64,000 nucleotides of DNA, from the NCBI GenBank assembly GCA_038503075.1, contig JBCAML010000009.1:1116001-1180000 (forward strand), read 5' to 3'. The position numbers and the translations under genes were made by a program. This document shows positions 20,122 to 32,796 of this stretch, piece after piece. The stretch comes from Gyromitra esculenta. Lineage: Eukaryota > Ascomycota > Pezizomycetes > Pezizales > Discinaceae. Under the pieces are notes generated by a model, which saw only the letters and a program-made list of their open reading frames with translations, did not search any database and had not been told where the DNA came from. The stretch's first letter is position 1. Each line of letters opens with the position of its first letter.

Positions 20122-21771
20122 ATGACTACTCAGCTGGTGGCTATTCACAACCCCGGGCTCAAATGGTGGCTCAAGCACCTCGAGAATGATTTCGATTCAC
20201 GTCACTCTGTCGACCTATATATCGGGTTGGTTCTATTTTTTTTTGAAAATGTGAGGTTCTATCATTAACATAATCTAGAGCTCTTAAGCGTCGTGTGATC
20301 CGGAATCCAACACCAGCAGCCGCCGGAACTGCTCAGCTTTTTCTCCGTCTAATCTCTGCATACCGTTTCTCGAGTATCCGTCAATTAGTTGATTATGTCT
20401 CCTCCATTGAAACACAACTTTCGGCAGCTCGGCCTCAAGAAATGTCTGTTAGAAACATGGCTCGACGGGTTGTTGGGATTATCCGTGAAGAAGCAGAGAA
20501 CAACGGGATGGGTGATTTGTTCCAAGCAGCGCTCCAATCAGAGAGCTTTGAAAGTGCGTGAACATAACTACTTCTTCATCATCAACGTGTTACTTCTTGG
20601 GAACTATGTTGGTCATTTTTTATGGGCCAGGCAGCTAGCCTGGATAATCCATCATCTAGCAACTCAGTTTATTTTGGCTGATGCTAACCGTATTTGTAGA
20701 AGCACTTCGACATGAGCCTTCTTCAGCGGGAAATAAGCTACATCGCCCAAACCTTTTGTCCTCGCAGTCGTTTGCAATTGGGGGAGCCTTAACAAGTATT
20801 TTCGAAATAATTTCCCACCCTTCGTCCTCCATTGCCTCATCCGCTACCTCAAGCCCACCTCAAACAGGCGTCACAAGGCCAGCTCAATCTCAGTCGATTC
20901 AGCATGATGTTCGTCCAGCGATCATTCAGGATATCCAGGAGCTTATAGAAGAGCTTGATTCTTCCGAACATAACATAGCGGAACATGCAATGCAGGTTGT
21001 CCATAACAACGAAGTTATATTAACTTATGGTCTTCCCTCGGCTGTCAACAGGCTTCTTCTCCGCGCTGCCCAAAAGCGGGACTTTACGCTCGTTGTTGTA
21101 GAGGGCTCCTTAAACATTTACCGAAAAACTCACACGACGGTCATGAATAAGGAAACGCCGGATGGAGAAGACGAAGAACTAGCTGATCTGGCTGTCCGCA
21201 AATCGCTCCAGGAACGAGGAATTCAGATTATTGTTATCTCGGATTCAGATGTGTGGAACTTTATGGGAAGAGTCAACAAAGTGCTTCTAGGAACTGAATA
21301 CGTGCTTGCTGATGGAGGGCTCCTAGCTCCTGCGGGAACAATGAATATCGTTAGGGCTGCGAAAGCACGGAATACACCTGTGGTTGTTGTGACAGGGTCA
21401 CATACTCTTTGTCCGATTACAACTTTCTTCGAAGAACAGTGGATTGAGATGGGAGACCCAAAAACCATCGATTTCCAAGAAGGTTGGTCACACATTTCTG
21501 CTGCTTTTGCAAGGATTTTACTGATAGAATTGGAAACAGGCTACCTCCTTGAAAATGTTGATACCCCAAACCCGTTAATTGATCTTATTCCAGCGAATTA
21601 CGTGGGCTCCTTTGTTACCAACAAGTTTGTTACCTTTCCTTCTGCTTTTATTATCTATCCTGTCCCTTTCAACCAGTTACTTACATAGATAATAGTGGCA
21701 TCCTTGCCCCAAATGCTATCTATCGTGCTACACTAGATATTTACCATATGACGGAGTGCGATCTTTTATAA
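20122..21771 (+). CDS. GCD7: Translation initiation factor eIF2B subunit beta
   Basis: Four exons: 20122..20225, 20279..20553, 20700..21624 and 21696..21771, giving 459 residues. eIF2B recycles GDP on eIF2; beta belongs to the regulatory subcomplex with alpha and delta that senses eIF2 phosphorylation. Conserved stretches are ALKRRVIRNPTPAAAGTAQL (helical N-domain), SEHNIAEHAMQVVHNNEVIL, the Rossmann-like core with MGRVNKVLLGTEYVLADGGL and NTPVVVVTGSHTLCP, and the C-terminal LIDLIPANYVGSFVTN followed by NGILAPNAIYRATLDIY. The RVNKV-GT-ADG pattern fits beta better than alpha or delta. It is longer than yeast Gcd7 (381) because of a Ser/Pro-rich insert around residues 150-175. Introns 1 and 3 use the weaker donors GTTGGT and GTTTGT; the last splice was chosen because it restores the family C terminus. 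Confidence 0.88.
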
Positions 21772-22349
21772 CGAAGAGAGAAAAGTTCCACAACTTTTTT
21801 CTTAGTTTTCTGTAAATTCATTCTCCTAAAAGTTCCATCGGCTTCAGAGGTGCTGCGGCGTTATCTTTTGTTATTCATATCCGACAAGGGGTCAGGGCTC
21901 TGGTAGCAAGTATTTGAAACAATGTCAATAGCCTAGAATTGCCTGAATAGATTCTACATCTTCCTCTTGGTCCTTGGTGCGAGTTTTGCTGTGGCAAGAT
22001 TCTGCGCTGGCAGGGTGTTATGGACGTTGCGGGTTATATAGGCATATTGTTTAGTGTGGGAATATATAATGTTAAATCTTGTGTTGGATTGGTCAATATA
22101 ATTCTATTGGCGAGTTTCGAATATGTTTCTTACTAGACGGGCGAGGAGAGTATTTCTCGGTGATTTGAATCATATGCTAGCACTCGATTATTTTACCTTT
22201 CCGAAACCTGGGAGCAATTATTCGTTTCAGTTATCTCATCCACTTATTTATTTACTATTTCATTCAGCATATATCTCATTTACTTTATTTTAATATCTAT
22301 GAAATTTTTTGGGCTTCATAAACCGTTCCTGTAGCACGGGGATACATGT
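21772..22349. other. Intergenic region after GCD7
   Basis: AT-rich sequence without a credible frame; nothing further seen up to the MITE target duplication. Confidence 0.5.
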
Positions 22350-22358
22350 AATTAAAAT

Positions 22359-22715
22359 GGGAAAACGTTCAGGATACCATGTTTCTGATGAGTTTGTGTG
22401 CCAGATACCACAACTACTTCGCTTCGACCGTGCCCACCACAACTAAACCTATACCATCAGTTGCTTACCCCCTTTGGCCCACCTAGCTAGGCAAAGAAAA
22501 CCTCAGATTTCAAGTAATAAAATCACAGAAAATCGAGCACTATTCTATTTTTCTCTTAATATTCTTAAATAAAATAGTATGCAATGAAGAGGGTTTTTTA
22601 GGTCTGAATTCTACATAATAGTGTTGTGATGGGTAGGTGGGCGCGGTCAGAGCAAAGTAGCTGTGGTATCCGGCATACAAACTCGTCAGAAACATGGTAT
22701 CCTGAACGTTTTCCC
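22359..22715. mobile_element. MULE-type MITE, copy 1 (357 bases, 9-base target duplication)
   Basis: Ends are GGGAAAACGTTCAGGATACC and its reverse complement, perfect for about 30 bases and then about 88% alike to about 80 bases. Flanks are AATTAAAAT on both sides (22350-22358, 22716-22724). Long TIRs with a 9-base duplication indicate the Mutator-like superfamily. A second copy is at 34330-34694. No coding capacity. Confidence 0.85.
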
Positions 22716-22724
22716 AATTAAAAT

Positions 22725-23500
22725 GCTTCTCATAAAGGATCGTTGAAGGAGTCCTCTCTTACACATCTGAGTCTATGCGCACACTCTGACTATATGTAGT
22801 TTGACTGAGACTTTTGAAACTAGATGTCTAGAGAAAGTAGTTCATTATATTTTCGTTGCTTGTGCGGGGTTCTTTTAACCATAGAATGTACGATCTGGAG
22901 AGGGAAAAAAACACGTGCAGCTACAGAAGTGGGAGATGAAGTCCATGAAGCTTCAACAGACGACAGCTCCACAACACTTTCCCACGAAATTTCCGATTTT
23001 CCTCCCAATCAAACCGTGTGAATTTTCTTAAAGTCCTCTCCTCACCGTTTGTTTGTTGCTTACTGATAAGACTAGGTAGAAAAGTAGATATCCGGCTACA
23101 AGTTTGGTGTAGGAGTTACGCGGAATTGCTTGAAGTTTTTGTCGATATCTACATTGCACTCCGGGGTGGTCTCAATTTATTTATCACAAAACCTCTCTAG
23201 TTGAATGCATGTATAACGCTTCGCTAGCCAACCCCTATATATCCTATTAATCTATTCGCTGACTGCACTACCTCAGCGTTTCGATCTGATTTAGTCAACG
23301 CCTACCTCTGATCCAGATAATCTGGATCGCTGTGTTGTGTTGTGAGCTTGATCTTGGATTCCATCCAAAAAAAACATATTCCATCAAAATATATCGAAAC
23401 TTTCATCTCCGTCGTCGTCATACCATCATTTTGTTCGAATACTCTTCGATCTTGTCTATTTACGCATATCATCTGGAGCGGTACCACAACTTCCCCTCCG
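22725..23500. other. Intergenic / promoter region of the RS-rich gene
   Basis: Short frames only. A longer upstream in-frame extension of the next gene is open from 23342, but its sequence looks like leader and the ATG at 23501 is preferred. Confidence 0.45.
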
Positions 23501-26500
23501 ATGGCCGATAAGGCGCTGGTGATGCAGGCGAAGATCACAGTGACGCCTGAACTGCCAAAACAGCCCAGATCTTCCCAAGGGCAAGTCTCTGAACAAGCTC
23601 CAAAAATATATCGATGGAGGAAGCTTAAGGTAGCCTACTCGGAGAAGATCCTAGCCATGTATCCGTACTTGGCCGAGCCCGATTCAGACGGGGAAGATGA
23701 TATAGAGGAGGGTGAGGAGGATGAATTTGTGAGATGGGACCCTGTAAATAGGATTCATGTCCGCCGGGAAACCCCCCTTACATCAACTAGCCAAAACGGT
23801 ATAAACGTAGCTTCCGTTCTAGAGAGCGATAAGTCAACCCAGTCACTTCCTGGAGATCAGATCGGTCTCGAAATTCTTCTTGAGGCAACAAAGATGATGT
23901 CCGAGAGGAGGGGGAATGGTCAAGACAACCCAGATGCTAGCGATACATCGGGCTCGTCTTTGAGACTTTTGAATATAGCAGGCAGCGGGACCATCGTTCC
24001 TTCTAATTCGGTATGAATATAACTCTCCTTTATCTTCTGTTGGCTTTCGTTAAGGAACGGGCTCATATCTGGGCAATAATCAATAGTCTCCTTATGAGCA
24101 TCCAGTGTTAATATGGTCCCTTATCCCTCGGAGTGAATTGGATTCGCGCTCCTTACCCCTTTGTACGATGCATAGTATCTCAACAGACGATGGTCTGCCT
24201 ATTGAGCGTGGGTGTTTGCCAGTGCTAAGATCCGGACGGAGCCTACAGGTAAAGAAGGGGCAGGATGATTTTGGGAGGATTCGGATCAATACTTTAGCGA
24301 CAGAGCTCCGGCCGCAGAGCGAAGTTTGTGACGAGCCAATCTCACCCTCGCAGCCATCCTGCCCTGACTCAGATCCGGGAATCTTTAAAGTTGTTGAGGC
24401 CGAGTGCTACGACGCCATTAGTGCCATCCTAGCTACTCCTAATTTGGTACAATTCTTTCCGCTCTATTCATTACACGAATTACTAATAATAGTGGGATAT
24501 AAAATAGGCCTCACACAAAGATCTGGAGTCTATCAAAGAACTGTGTTGGTCCCAAGCTTCTAATCCTCAAAGCAACTTGAGGTTGGAGTGTCCATCTATT
24601 CATCCAATACATGTGCCAGAACACGAGGGTACACTTATTTTGCACGATCATCCACCTACTCCAGAATGCAAGTGGAATTTAGAATTACGAAATAAGAATA
24701 TTCCGGAAATCGTTGATCTTGGGGGGGGTCAGATTGAATGTACTGCCGTTAGATTTACACGGGAAACCATGCGGATATGTAGGACTTCACACCCATATTT
24801 ATTTTCCAAGGAATCCGAACGCCGGGTCGCGAAATCCGAATTACAACCTTCTGGAATCAAAATTGTCGAATTGGAACACTGTAAAGAAGCTGAACTTCAG
24901 TTGGGCTTGGTTACTGTCAATAAAATCATTACCCTTCCTAATCTTGTTGGAACACGCATAATCCCTAACAGGACAACGGGATATCTTAATAATCAGAATA
25001 TAAAAAAGACCAGTGAAGGCGAGTGCAGCCGGTTCAACAAGGCCAATAACGGCTCCCACGATCAATCAGAGAGCTGTGTGTTGTCGATGATAGTTCCATC
25101 CGGCGCAAACATGACGGGCCTTGGCACAGCCATCAGAAAAGGGCCAGAGCCGCCAGTCTTGAGCTTTATGCAGAAGAATTCTGAGGAAAGCGGCCAGGCT
25201 GCTGGAAATGATCAACCAGAGGAACTCGCCCCGATCTATGCCCGTTCGGCATCTTCACCATACCTACACCCGCCTGCTTCTCCTTACAATGCAGCGGAGG
25301 GTCTAAGTAATGCTTTTTCAATTAATGAAAAATCAGACTGCCAGAGCGCAATTAAACGCATTGATAAAGTTATTGATGATACATACTTAGGGGATGTTTT
25401 AGCGCAGAGAAGACTTCCATTGGATTTCGAAATTGAGGGCTGCCATGAAGTTATTGGAGATCTTCCAGAGCTAGCAGTTCTGAGCCCTACCCCAGAAGAT
25501 ACTGGTGAGATTAGTGAAGTTTCTGATGCTTCTCGCGAAGGCCGGTTTAAGGCTTTCCGTGAGAGGTACCAGCGTAAATATGGCGGAGACCCAGTGGATG
25601 GGCAGACGTCTCCATTTGCGTCCCAGGAGCACATCACCAGTGCCGGAAATCCATCCCGCAGGTACAGCGGAAATTCAACAGAAGGAGATTACTCATATCG
25701 TAAACGCTATAAAGACTCTTCTGAGGATGAATACTCATCTCACAAACACCGCAAGATCTCTACTGACGTCAAGGACTCGTCCCGCAAGCGCCGCGAGAGC
25801 TATTCTGCCATTAAGTATTCATCCCACAAGTAACTTAGGGACTTCACTGACTGACACTAGAAGGTTGTCTTATAAACGCAACAGTAATTCCAAAGAGTCA
25901 AGGCCGCACGATAGTCACCATCGCCGTCACTACCGCCACGAAAGTAGGGGGAGGAGTAGGAGCCCTAGCAAAACTCGGAGGCATTCTCACCGGCAGCACA
26001 AAAAAGACGAACATAAACGTGACAGATCTCACCATAGGATCAAGGATCACTCATCCGATCGTGGGCGCCATAGTAGTCGTGATCGTGAGCAACGACACGG
26101 TTCTAAGAGGATCAAGGACTCCGAAAAAGCTACCATCAACCATAAACGTTCTCGCAGCTCGTCGTCGAATACTTCGGTACCCCGGTCCATATCCGTCCAT
26201 GAACGGCGGGAAACTTCGAGTCTAAAGACACAGGAAACACTTGGCCGAGGTAAAAAGGGAGATTACCACTACAGCACCACAGAACATTCTCCAAATCACG
26301 GGCATAGTCGTCGGAAACGCCACCGAAAACACCACGACGGCTATGGCCCCAACAAGAACTCCGGCGGATACAAAGGGAGATCTCAGTTTCCACCCACTTC
26401 GCTAGCCCTCCCCGAAAATGTGCCTAATCATCAGGAAAAACCCTTGATCGATATTCGGCAGAGGTTACAGGATGGATATGGCCATCCCGACGCCTTTAAA

Positions 26501-26725
26501 TTCCCCAAGAGTGGTAGCATTAGTTCACAGGGGCAAAGGGAACCAAGTCTACGCCTGGGAAATCACCGCAAAGCCAATAAAATTGATCTCAATGGCTTAC
26601 GCAGTGGATATCAAACAAGAAGTGGTGCAAGCAACAAGTACTCTAACTTGGAAGAAAATGCTGGAAATGCTAACAGTCATGAGGACAAAGAAGGCTCAGA
26701 AGTTTTGAAGAGGCGAAGAAGATAA
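23501..26725 (+). CDS. Large disordered protein with acidic N-region and RS/KH-rich C-terminus, function unknown
   Basis: Four exons: 23501..24010, 24087..24446, 24508..25814 and 25861..26725, giving 1013 residues. I do not recognise the family. Residues about 38-75 have a compact block (KIYRWRKLKVAYSEKILAMY, then an acidic DSDGEDDIEEGEEDEF and VRWDPVNRIHVRRETP). The last third is rich in Arg, Ser, His and Lys with RS-type repeats (ESRGRSRSPSKTRRHSHRQ, DRSHHRIKDHSSDRGRHSSR), like splicing-related and nuclear-speckle proteins, so a nuclear RNA-linked role is possible. No catalytic domain is visible. The third intron is uncertain: donor GTATTC at 25815 gives 46 bases, while the alternative donor GTAACT at 25830 gives only 31; both keep frame. 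The other introns (76 and 61 bases) are phase 0. Confidence 0.7.
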
Positions 26726-27514
26726 ATTGCATAGTGACCGATTTAAAAGAGAGAGGGGTAGAATAATATGGGGTAGATTTACTGCGGTTTGGCTATAAAA
26801 AAAGAGTAGGTTTATGAGAATTATCTTTGATGCGCTTGCGGTGTTTAGTAGATTTTTTTGTGCTCGTATCTTCTTAATTTCTTGTTATACTCCGTGTTTG
26901 TATGTTATAATCTCTCAAAGATCAAGGAAACGAAATGAGGTGTTTGACATAAGCTTATTTTCCATGTAAATTCGCACAAAATATAGTTATGTCTAGGAAA
27001 ATTCGGTATGTGGTAAGCTGTGAAAATATGGAAGAGTCACGGCTAGATCTAAGGATTTATCTAAAGTAACGTGTGATGTTTCATGACTCGAAAATGACCA
27101 CCAACCAGGTACGACACAGACTTACGAGCATTCAAAAACTATTTAATAAGGGCTATTAAAGCATTTACCCAGGTCTAAAAGACTTTGTATATCTAGTAAT
27201 ACTATTCTAGCTCGAGGTGGACCAAATTTTGTAACGTGATACCATGTACCCCCAGACAAGTCCAGGTATCCTCAGCAGCATCCACCCACCTTCTACACAA
27301 AAAATAAGATATCAATGCATGCCAGGTCTTGATTCGCCCTATGCGTAAACCATAGAACTCGATGAGCAAATTTATCCTCAGGGCATACCTCTTACCTACC
27401 GAAGACAACAGGGGATGGCACGAATTGCTTATTTATAATAATTTGTCATTTGATCACATCACAAGTAAACTCAACTAGCATCCCAAAAGGAGAGGAAGAA
27501 AAATTAAACAAATA
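26726..27514. other. Intergenic region before tRNA-Ser
   Basis: AT-rich. No gene seen; a minus frame at 27202-27408 has no features. Confidence 0.5.
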
Positions 27515-27605
27515 CGACAACGACAAGATTCGAACTTGCGCGCCCGAAGGCATCCGCTTAACTGGTAATAGCAGGCGAACGTGTTAACCACTCCACCACG
27601 TTGTC
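27515..27605 (-). tRNA. tRNA-Ser(GCT) with a 10-base intron
   Basis: On the minus strand a 7-base-pair acceptor stem GACAACG/CGTTGTC closes perfectly, with discriminator G. The T arm is GCAAG-TTCGAAT-CTTGT. A long variable arm (TGCCTTCGGGCG), typical of serine, follows the anticodon arm TTCGC/GCGGA. The loop reads CT-GCT-A, a 10-base intron TTACCAGTTA, then A, so the intron lies one base after the anticodon, the standard place. Anticodon GCT reads AGC/AGU serine codons. The D arm GTGGAGTGGTTAAC contains the A box, and the T arm the B box, of an internal Pol III promoter. Confidence 0.92.
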
Positions 27606-29361
27606 TTAAGAGTTGTCTATATTTAAGCCTATATGAAACTTTTTAGTACTTTAAAGTAAATATCTAATACAGATTATTTTCTAAATCGTGACACAAATGT
27701 GCAGATTATAACCAACCACCCGGTCCCTATTTGGCACCAGATTTGAAATCACTCGGCGAAGCTTTGTCACGCAGCCCCGAATGAAATAATAAATAAATAA
27801 ATATGTCACGCAGCAGGCAGAATAACCTACCTTGCGTAATCAACTACTGAGAATTTCAAATCACAAGTTGCTGTAATTCTAGGACCCCGACAGCTTGAGA
27901 AAAAAATGCTGTTTGGTTCACATTCCCTAAATTTTGCCCCATTCGACTTTGTTGACAAAAATCCATTGAAACCTAAATAAATCCATCAATAAATCCAAAA
28001 ATTCAACATGCAAATAAGAGAAAATAGACCTTGGTACGATTTAGAGAGCTAAGGTGACATCTTACAAAGCATTTGACATCTCCAAAATTTATGCGATTTC
28101 TATGTGTTGGCATAAACAAGCAGCCCCTCAATATTCTGAGAGAATTCAATAATAATATAGTCACCTTGAGACCTTGAGATTGTATTCCAAGCATCATATT
28201 GATAGACTATACCTAATTCAAGTTCGGCTATACCAGTAATCTAACTTAATGAACGAAGCTACCAAAATCGACTAGGGGTACTGGGTGTTACAAGGTAATA
28301 TCTAGGGTGCAGAGAAATTTAGTTACATGTACCCCGCCATTCCTGCCTTATGCCATGATTACACACGCATTAATATATGCAGTACATACAGTCCAGGACA
28401 GCTTTATCTGAGGAATTACGTTCTACGAAACACCAGCGGCCTATTCTCTTTAGGCTTTGTGAGAACAAGGCCTAGACACTATCTAAAGTATACACGCCTG
28501 GGCTATTATTCACCGAATCATGAAAAGTCATGTGACTTCGGCCGAGTATTCATAAGGTACAATACCCAACTAGGTTATGAGTACATATACGTAGGCATTC
28601 TAGAGTAATTCACTCTGCAGAAGTCCCTCACCGGACATTGATACTCCATTTTAACTACAGATAGCGCGTGACGCTAGTAAATCTCTTTAAATAGGACTTG
28701 TCACAAAACTGGTTAGTTTTGAGCTGGATATCAGTTTTAGGGCAACTATCTACAACAATTTGCAATCCCAAAAACCAACACACAATCACCAATTCAGCCT
28801 TAAGAGATATCCCATTGAGGGATAACGGTGCAGTGTTGTCCTTTGCATAAATTCCCCCCATTTTGTGATCAAATTTCCTTGAATATGAGTTATGTTTTAA
28901 GGCGTTATAGTTGTCATAAAATTCGAAGATTTAATCTCACCCTAATTGCAAGTACATATGGCATTCACTCCAACTGTAAGAAAAGCGAGTGTGCAACATC
29001 GGGGAAGGTTCAAGCTACAGCAATTCCTCAGTCTGGAAATAGCATTACTCGATATTTTCTAAAACCAAGGCGCAAAATCGGACGCTGCAGCCCGACGTTC
29101 AGCTTTATAGCAGGGTTGTTCGGCTTTAATTAGGTGTGGTTATCCAAACCCGTTTTTGATCGACGTTATCAGGGTTATACACACAGTACCAGCAACATTA
29201 CGGCAAATTTTCATTCTAGGACACATATATCAACTTCTTATAGCCACCAGTACTTAATAGCCCGTCCCCCACCGAATCCCCAAGTTCCCAACCCATAAGC
29301 CGCTATTACTACCTTACATTCAAATCAGGAAAAAAAAAAGCACCAATACTTACACGAAACC
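27606..29361. other. Intergenic region, AT-rich
   Basis: 1.75 kb without a supported gene. Frames of 93 and 101 residues (28327, 28828) have no recognised content. A short AATA repeat lies near 27785-27805. An A run (29329-29339) precedes the methyltransferase ATG by about 20 bases. Confidence 0.5.
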
Positions 29362-30804
29362 ATGGCATCATCAACAGAAAACCTTGCTACCCTCTCCTCA
29401 ATTCTCTCCTCAACTGTAAACACCTACCTCGAACGTCTCTCCGCGATTGACGTTCCCCACCCCACCCTCAAGCCTGCACCCCCGGTCTTCCTCAAAGATG
29501 AGGCTGCCCTCCTGGCCAAGGCTGAAATCATTAGGGCCTGCGAAAAGATCATGACCTTAGTGCAAGCACCATTCGAGTCCATGTTGGTACTGTCCCTTGC
29601 GTGGCATGAAACAGGTGCCCTAAGGCTTGCGTATGATATGAAATTGGCCGAGCATATACCATTGACTGGGGATGTTTCATTGGACGAGTTAGCAGAGAAG
29701 ACGGGTGGATCGAAGGATCTAGTTCTTCGTGTTTTAAGAGCTTTGGCGAATAGAAACTGTTTTGTTGAGACTTCGCCTTTGCATTATGCTCATACAGCAA
29801 TTTCTGCCAATTTAACGGTACCAGCTTTGAACGCGTTCATAGGTCACACGTAAGATATAGATATCCTTTAACTACTCCAAACTTATTCTGACACGTTATC
29901 TCCCTGCAGTCTCGAAGAAGCATACAATTCTGGCGCCCATCTCTCCGATGTTATAAAGGAAAATAACTTCAATAACCCTGATGACGCATCGAAGACCGCT
30001 TTCAACAAAGCTTTCAAGAGTACGTTATGATCCCTATCTTATAGTTAATATATTACTAACATCACAAAGCCGACAAACCATACTTCGACTACATCTATAG
30101 CCATCCCGACCCTTCCCGCGCTGAACGCTTCAGTCTCGGTCAGAAAGGTGTCACTTTGGCGTCTCGCGTCCCACAGAATACCTATACACCTCTCCAAACT
30201 CTACCTTCCGGCACCATTGTCTGTGACGTTGGTGGCGGTCTCGGTCAGGTCTCCATCGACATGGCAAAAGGTTGCCCAGGCCCCAAATTCATCGTTCACG
30301 ACCAGGAGATAGTCGTGAACCAAGCCCGCAATGAATATAGTCCTGAGGAATTGGGGGATAGGATTGAGTACCGGGCGATGGACTTCTTTAAGGAACAACC
30401 GGTAAAGGGTGCAGACGTGTATTACATGAGACATATTCTACACGATCATCCTGATTCGTAAGTTCCCCAGGATAAAGTTTTATCGGCCATTTGCTAAAAT
30501 AACTCTCAGGAACTGCCGCCGTATTCTCTCCAACGTTGTCGCAGCCATGGAGCCCGGTAAATCCACACTCCTAATAGACGAGTTAATTCTACCTGAAAGA
30601 ATCGGCCCAGATCAAGGCCGGTTCTCGCATTTTAGAGATTTACAGATGCTCGTACTATGTAATTCCAGCGAACGTACTGAGAATCAGTGGAGGGCTTTGT
30701 TAAAGAGCGCAGATGAAAGACTTGTTGTCAAGAAAATCTGGGGATTTTCGGACAATCCGGGGCTTAATTCCTCCCCGATTTTGGAATGTAGGCTGCAAGT
30801 ATGA
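29362..30804 (+). CDS. SAM-dependent O-methyltransferase (COMT/plant-type, fungal secondary-metabolite class)
   Basis: Four exons: 29362..29849, 29910..30019, 30070..30457 and 30510..30804, giving 426 residues. The family moves a methyl group from S-adenosylmethionine to a phenolic hydroxyl. The N-terminal half carries a winged-helix dimerisation domain (LRLAYDMKLAEHIPLTGDVS, LVLRVLRALANRNCF). The glycine-rich SAM motif VCDVGGGLGQVSIDMA is near residue 250. The catalytic histidine region YYMRHILHDHPD lies near residues 317-328, and KSTLLIDELILPE follows. The nearest known group by pattern is the sterigmatocystin-type O-methyltransferases. No polyketide synthase, P450 or transcription factor lies nearby, so it appears to be a lone gene and its substrate is unknown. 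All introns are 50-60 bases with GT-AG ends. Confidence 0.9.
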
Positions 30805-31055
30805 ATTGCATGATGCCAGTTATTTATATAAAGAGTCTATATTCCCAGTTTGCCAAACAAAGTAAAATTTGTATGACTTGATGTAGTTACCAGTGCAATA
30901 AGCAATATCGAAGTACTTTTCTAAAATTGTGAGGAGAGATTAAATGCCTCCAGTTATTATATCCTTGATTAAGATCCAACAGTCAGTTGTAACAAGCCCT
31001 TACTACAATGATCATATACTCACGATCTATACAAACCAAACACCTTAATTTTCCA

Positions 31056-32530
31056 TCACCTCCCCTCCATCATTGCTCTCCATTTTCGATATTCTGCGTC
31101 ACCTTCCCTCTCTTGTCTTTCCCTCCACCTCCTATATTCTCTCTCCTCCCTCTCCTCCTCACTCGCCTCCTTCCACAATCTCAGCACTTCAAATCCCACT
31201 TCCACTGTGATCAACAAAATAATCATCCACTCCAGTCCCAGCGCATGGCGCTCACTCAGCCGCTCTCTTAGCACTTCTACGATGCCACTTGCATAGTCCA
31301 GTTTCTCATTGAGCTGCTTGATACGAACATTGACGTCAAGTGCTCTACCCACACTCTCATAATATCCTTCCAATCCCAACTCATGGCGTGAATCCCAGAA
31401 GAGGTCAGGTAAACTATCTGTCAGCTCCGAATAGAGATTAAGCTGAGCTCGAAATTCAAGCAACTCTCCAGTTTTTCGAAGAATAAACGACCTTGTGAAC
31501 GGTAACCTAGATCCCTTCGAAAGCAACGTTGGGATCGTACTTGTATTCACAAGATACTCATGTAGCAAACTCTCCAGCACCGCCAACTTTGTGCTCCTTG
31601 CCAACCCAGATGAAAAAGCAATCTTCGCTAGCGTGATATTTAGCTCATCCGCAGCACTAAGAGCATGCTGTTGTTGGTCCTCCCATTCTTTCGGTGCAGA
31701 ATCGGGATCCGTGTTCTCTGTCAGTGGGTAATTCACATGGGGCGCGGTACCAAGCATAATCACATCACCAGAGATACGGGAGCGGCGGATCCGTGAGTCT
31801 TCAATGTACTCAAGGTCCTCGGTTTCGACTTCTTCTTGATGCGGATGGTCGGCAGCAGGGAGTATCAGAGTGGCTAAAGAGGATACCCTGGATTGCGGGA
31901 TAGACCAAGAGACGATGTTTCCAGAAGGGAAGATGAATATATCCCCATATTCCAGTTTTGTATCCGGGTCCTTCAGTTCCATTGTAGGGAGATGTAGATG
32001 AAGAACTTGATCAATAAGACCGGTAGAACAGGGATCAATAACATAACCCTTTTCGCGGATAACCCGAGCAACGAGGGTAAGATCGTATTTTTCGGCGGTA
32101 CAATAGGCTGTACAGAGTTTAGTCATTCGTCTCTGTTCTCCAAAAGAGCTGGTGTTCTTCGCTGCCTCTGATGCGGCAGCTACACGACGGAGAGAGTTTT
32201 TGGAAGATTTTGAGCGGGTGGATTTTTTCTTCTGGAATTGTTGCTCTGGGACCTGCTTTGTTCCGAACGTTAATACCAATATGTATACAATTTCCTCGGA
32301 GAATATAGTACCTCATCGCTGACTATTGTAGAGTTTGGCTTGTTCCGTTGACTACAGGTTGAGGATGAGAAAACCCTTCTCCATAGGATCTTTGGAGTCC
32401 GTACCAATGGCAGCTGAGAGATCCTGGTAATTGGAAGCCTTTGTGGTTGAAGCTGGGATATCCGGGTGCCTGCACTTGAACGATAGCAGGCGTATAATAC
32501 CCGTATTGATGGGCAAGGGAAATAAGGCAT
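31056..32530 (-). CDS. RMD1/RMND1 family (DUF155) protein, probably mitochondrial
   Basis: Two exons on the minus strand: 32312..32530 and 31056..32255, giving 472 residues. The N terminus (MPYFPCPSIRVLYACYRSSA, further on WRRVFSSSTCSQR) is rich in Arg and Ser and lacks acids until late, like a matrix-targeting sequence. The DUF155 domain runs from TKLCTAYCTAEKYDLTLVA (about residue 115) through YGDIFIFPSGNIVSWSIP to GLEGYYESVGRALDVNVRIK. It ends with a single transmembrane helix (GLEWMIILLITVEVGFEVL) and a charged tail, the usual family layout. Relatives (yeast Mrx10, human RMND1) are inner-membrane proteins linked to mitochondrial translation. The 3' splice site of the 56-base intron is AAGCAG, so one glutamine may be optional. 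It is read in the same direction as the next Nudix gene, 266 bases away. Confidence 0.85.
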
Positions 32531-32796
32531 CTTCAGTGGTTCGTGTTGAAAATGGGACTGAAAACCTCAGGGTCTTCACCAGGCACTTAAAAAACGGTTA
32601 CTGCGGCTCTGCTTGCCGATTAGCTTATCGGAGATAAGCTAATCATGACGTCACTTTCGCATAGATTATCACCCGATAAAACGTACCAATGATCGATGCA
32701 GGGTTTATCTCCTATCCCAAGGAGCTCTTTAATACACTCAAAGCCCCCCTTGCTCGTGCCTTTTAGACATCCTCCTCGCAGCTATGTAAAACAATA

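Noticed and set aside
20122..21771. eIF2B alpha (GCN3) as identity of this gene
   Set aside because: The RVNKV-GT-ADG core, the long N-domain and the NPLIDLIPANYV end fit the beta subunit better.
28327..29133. Two frames of about 100 residues
   Set aside because: Tyr/Asn-rich translation of AT-rich spacer, no homology signal.
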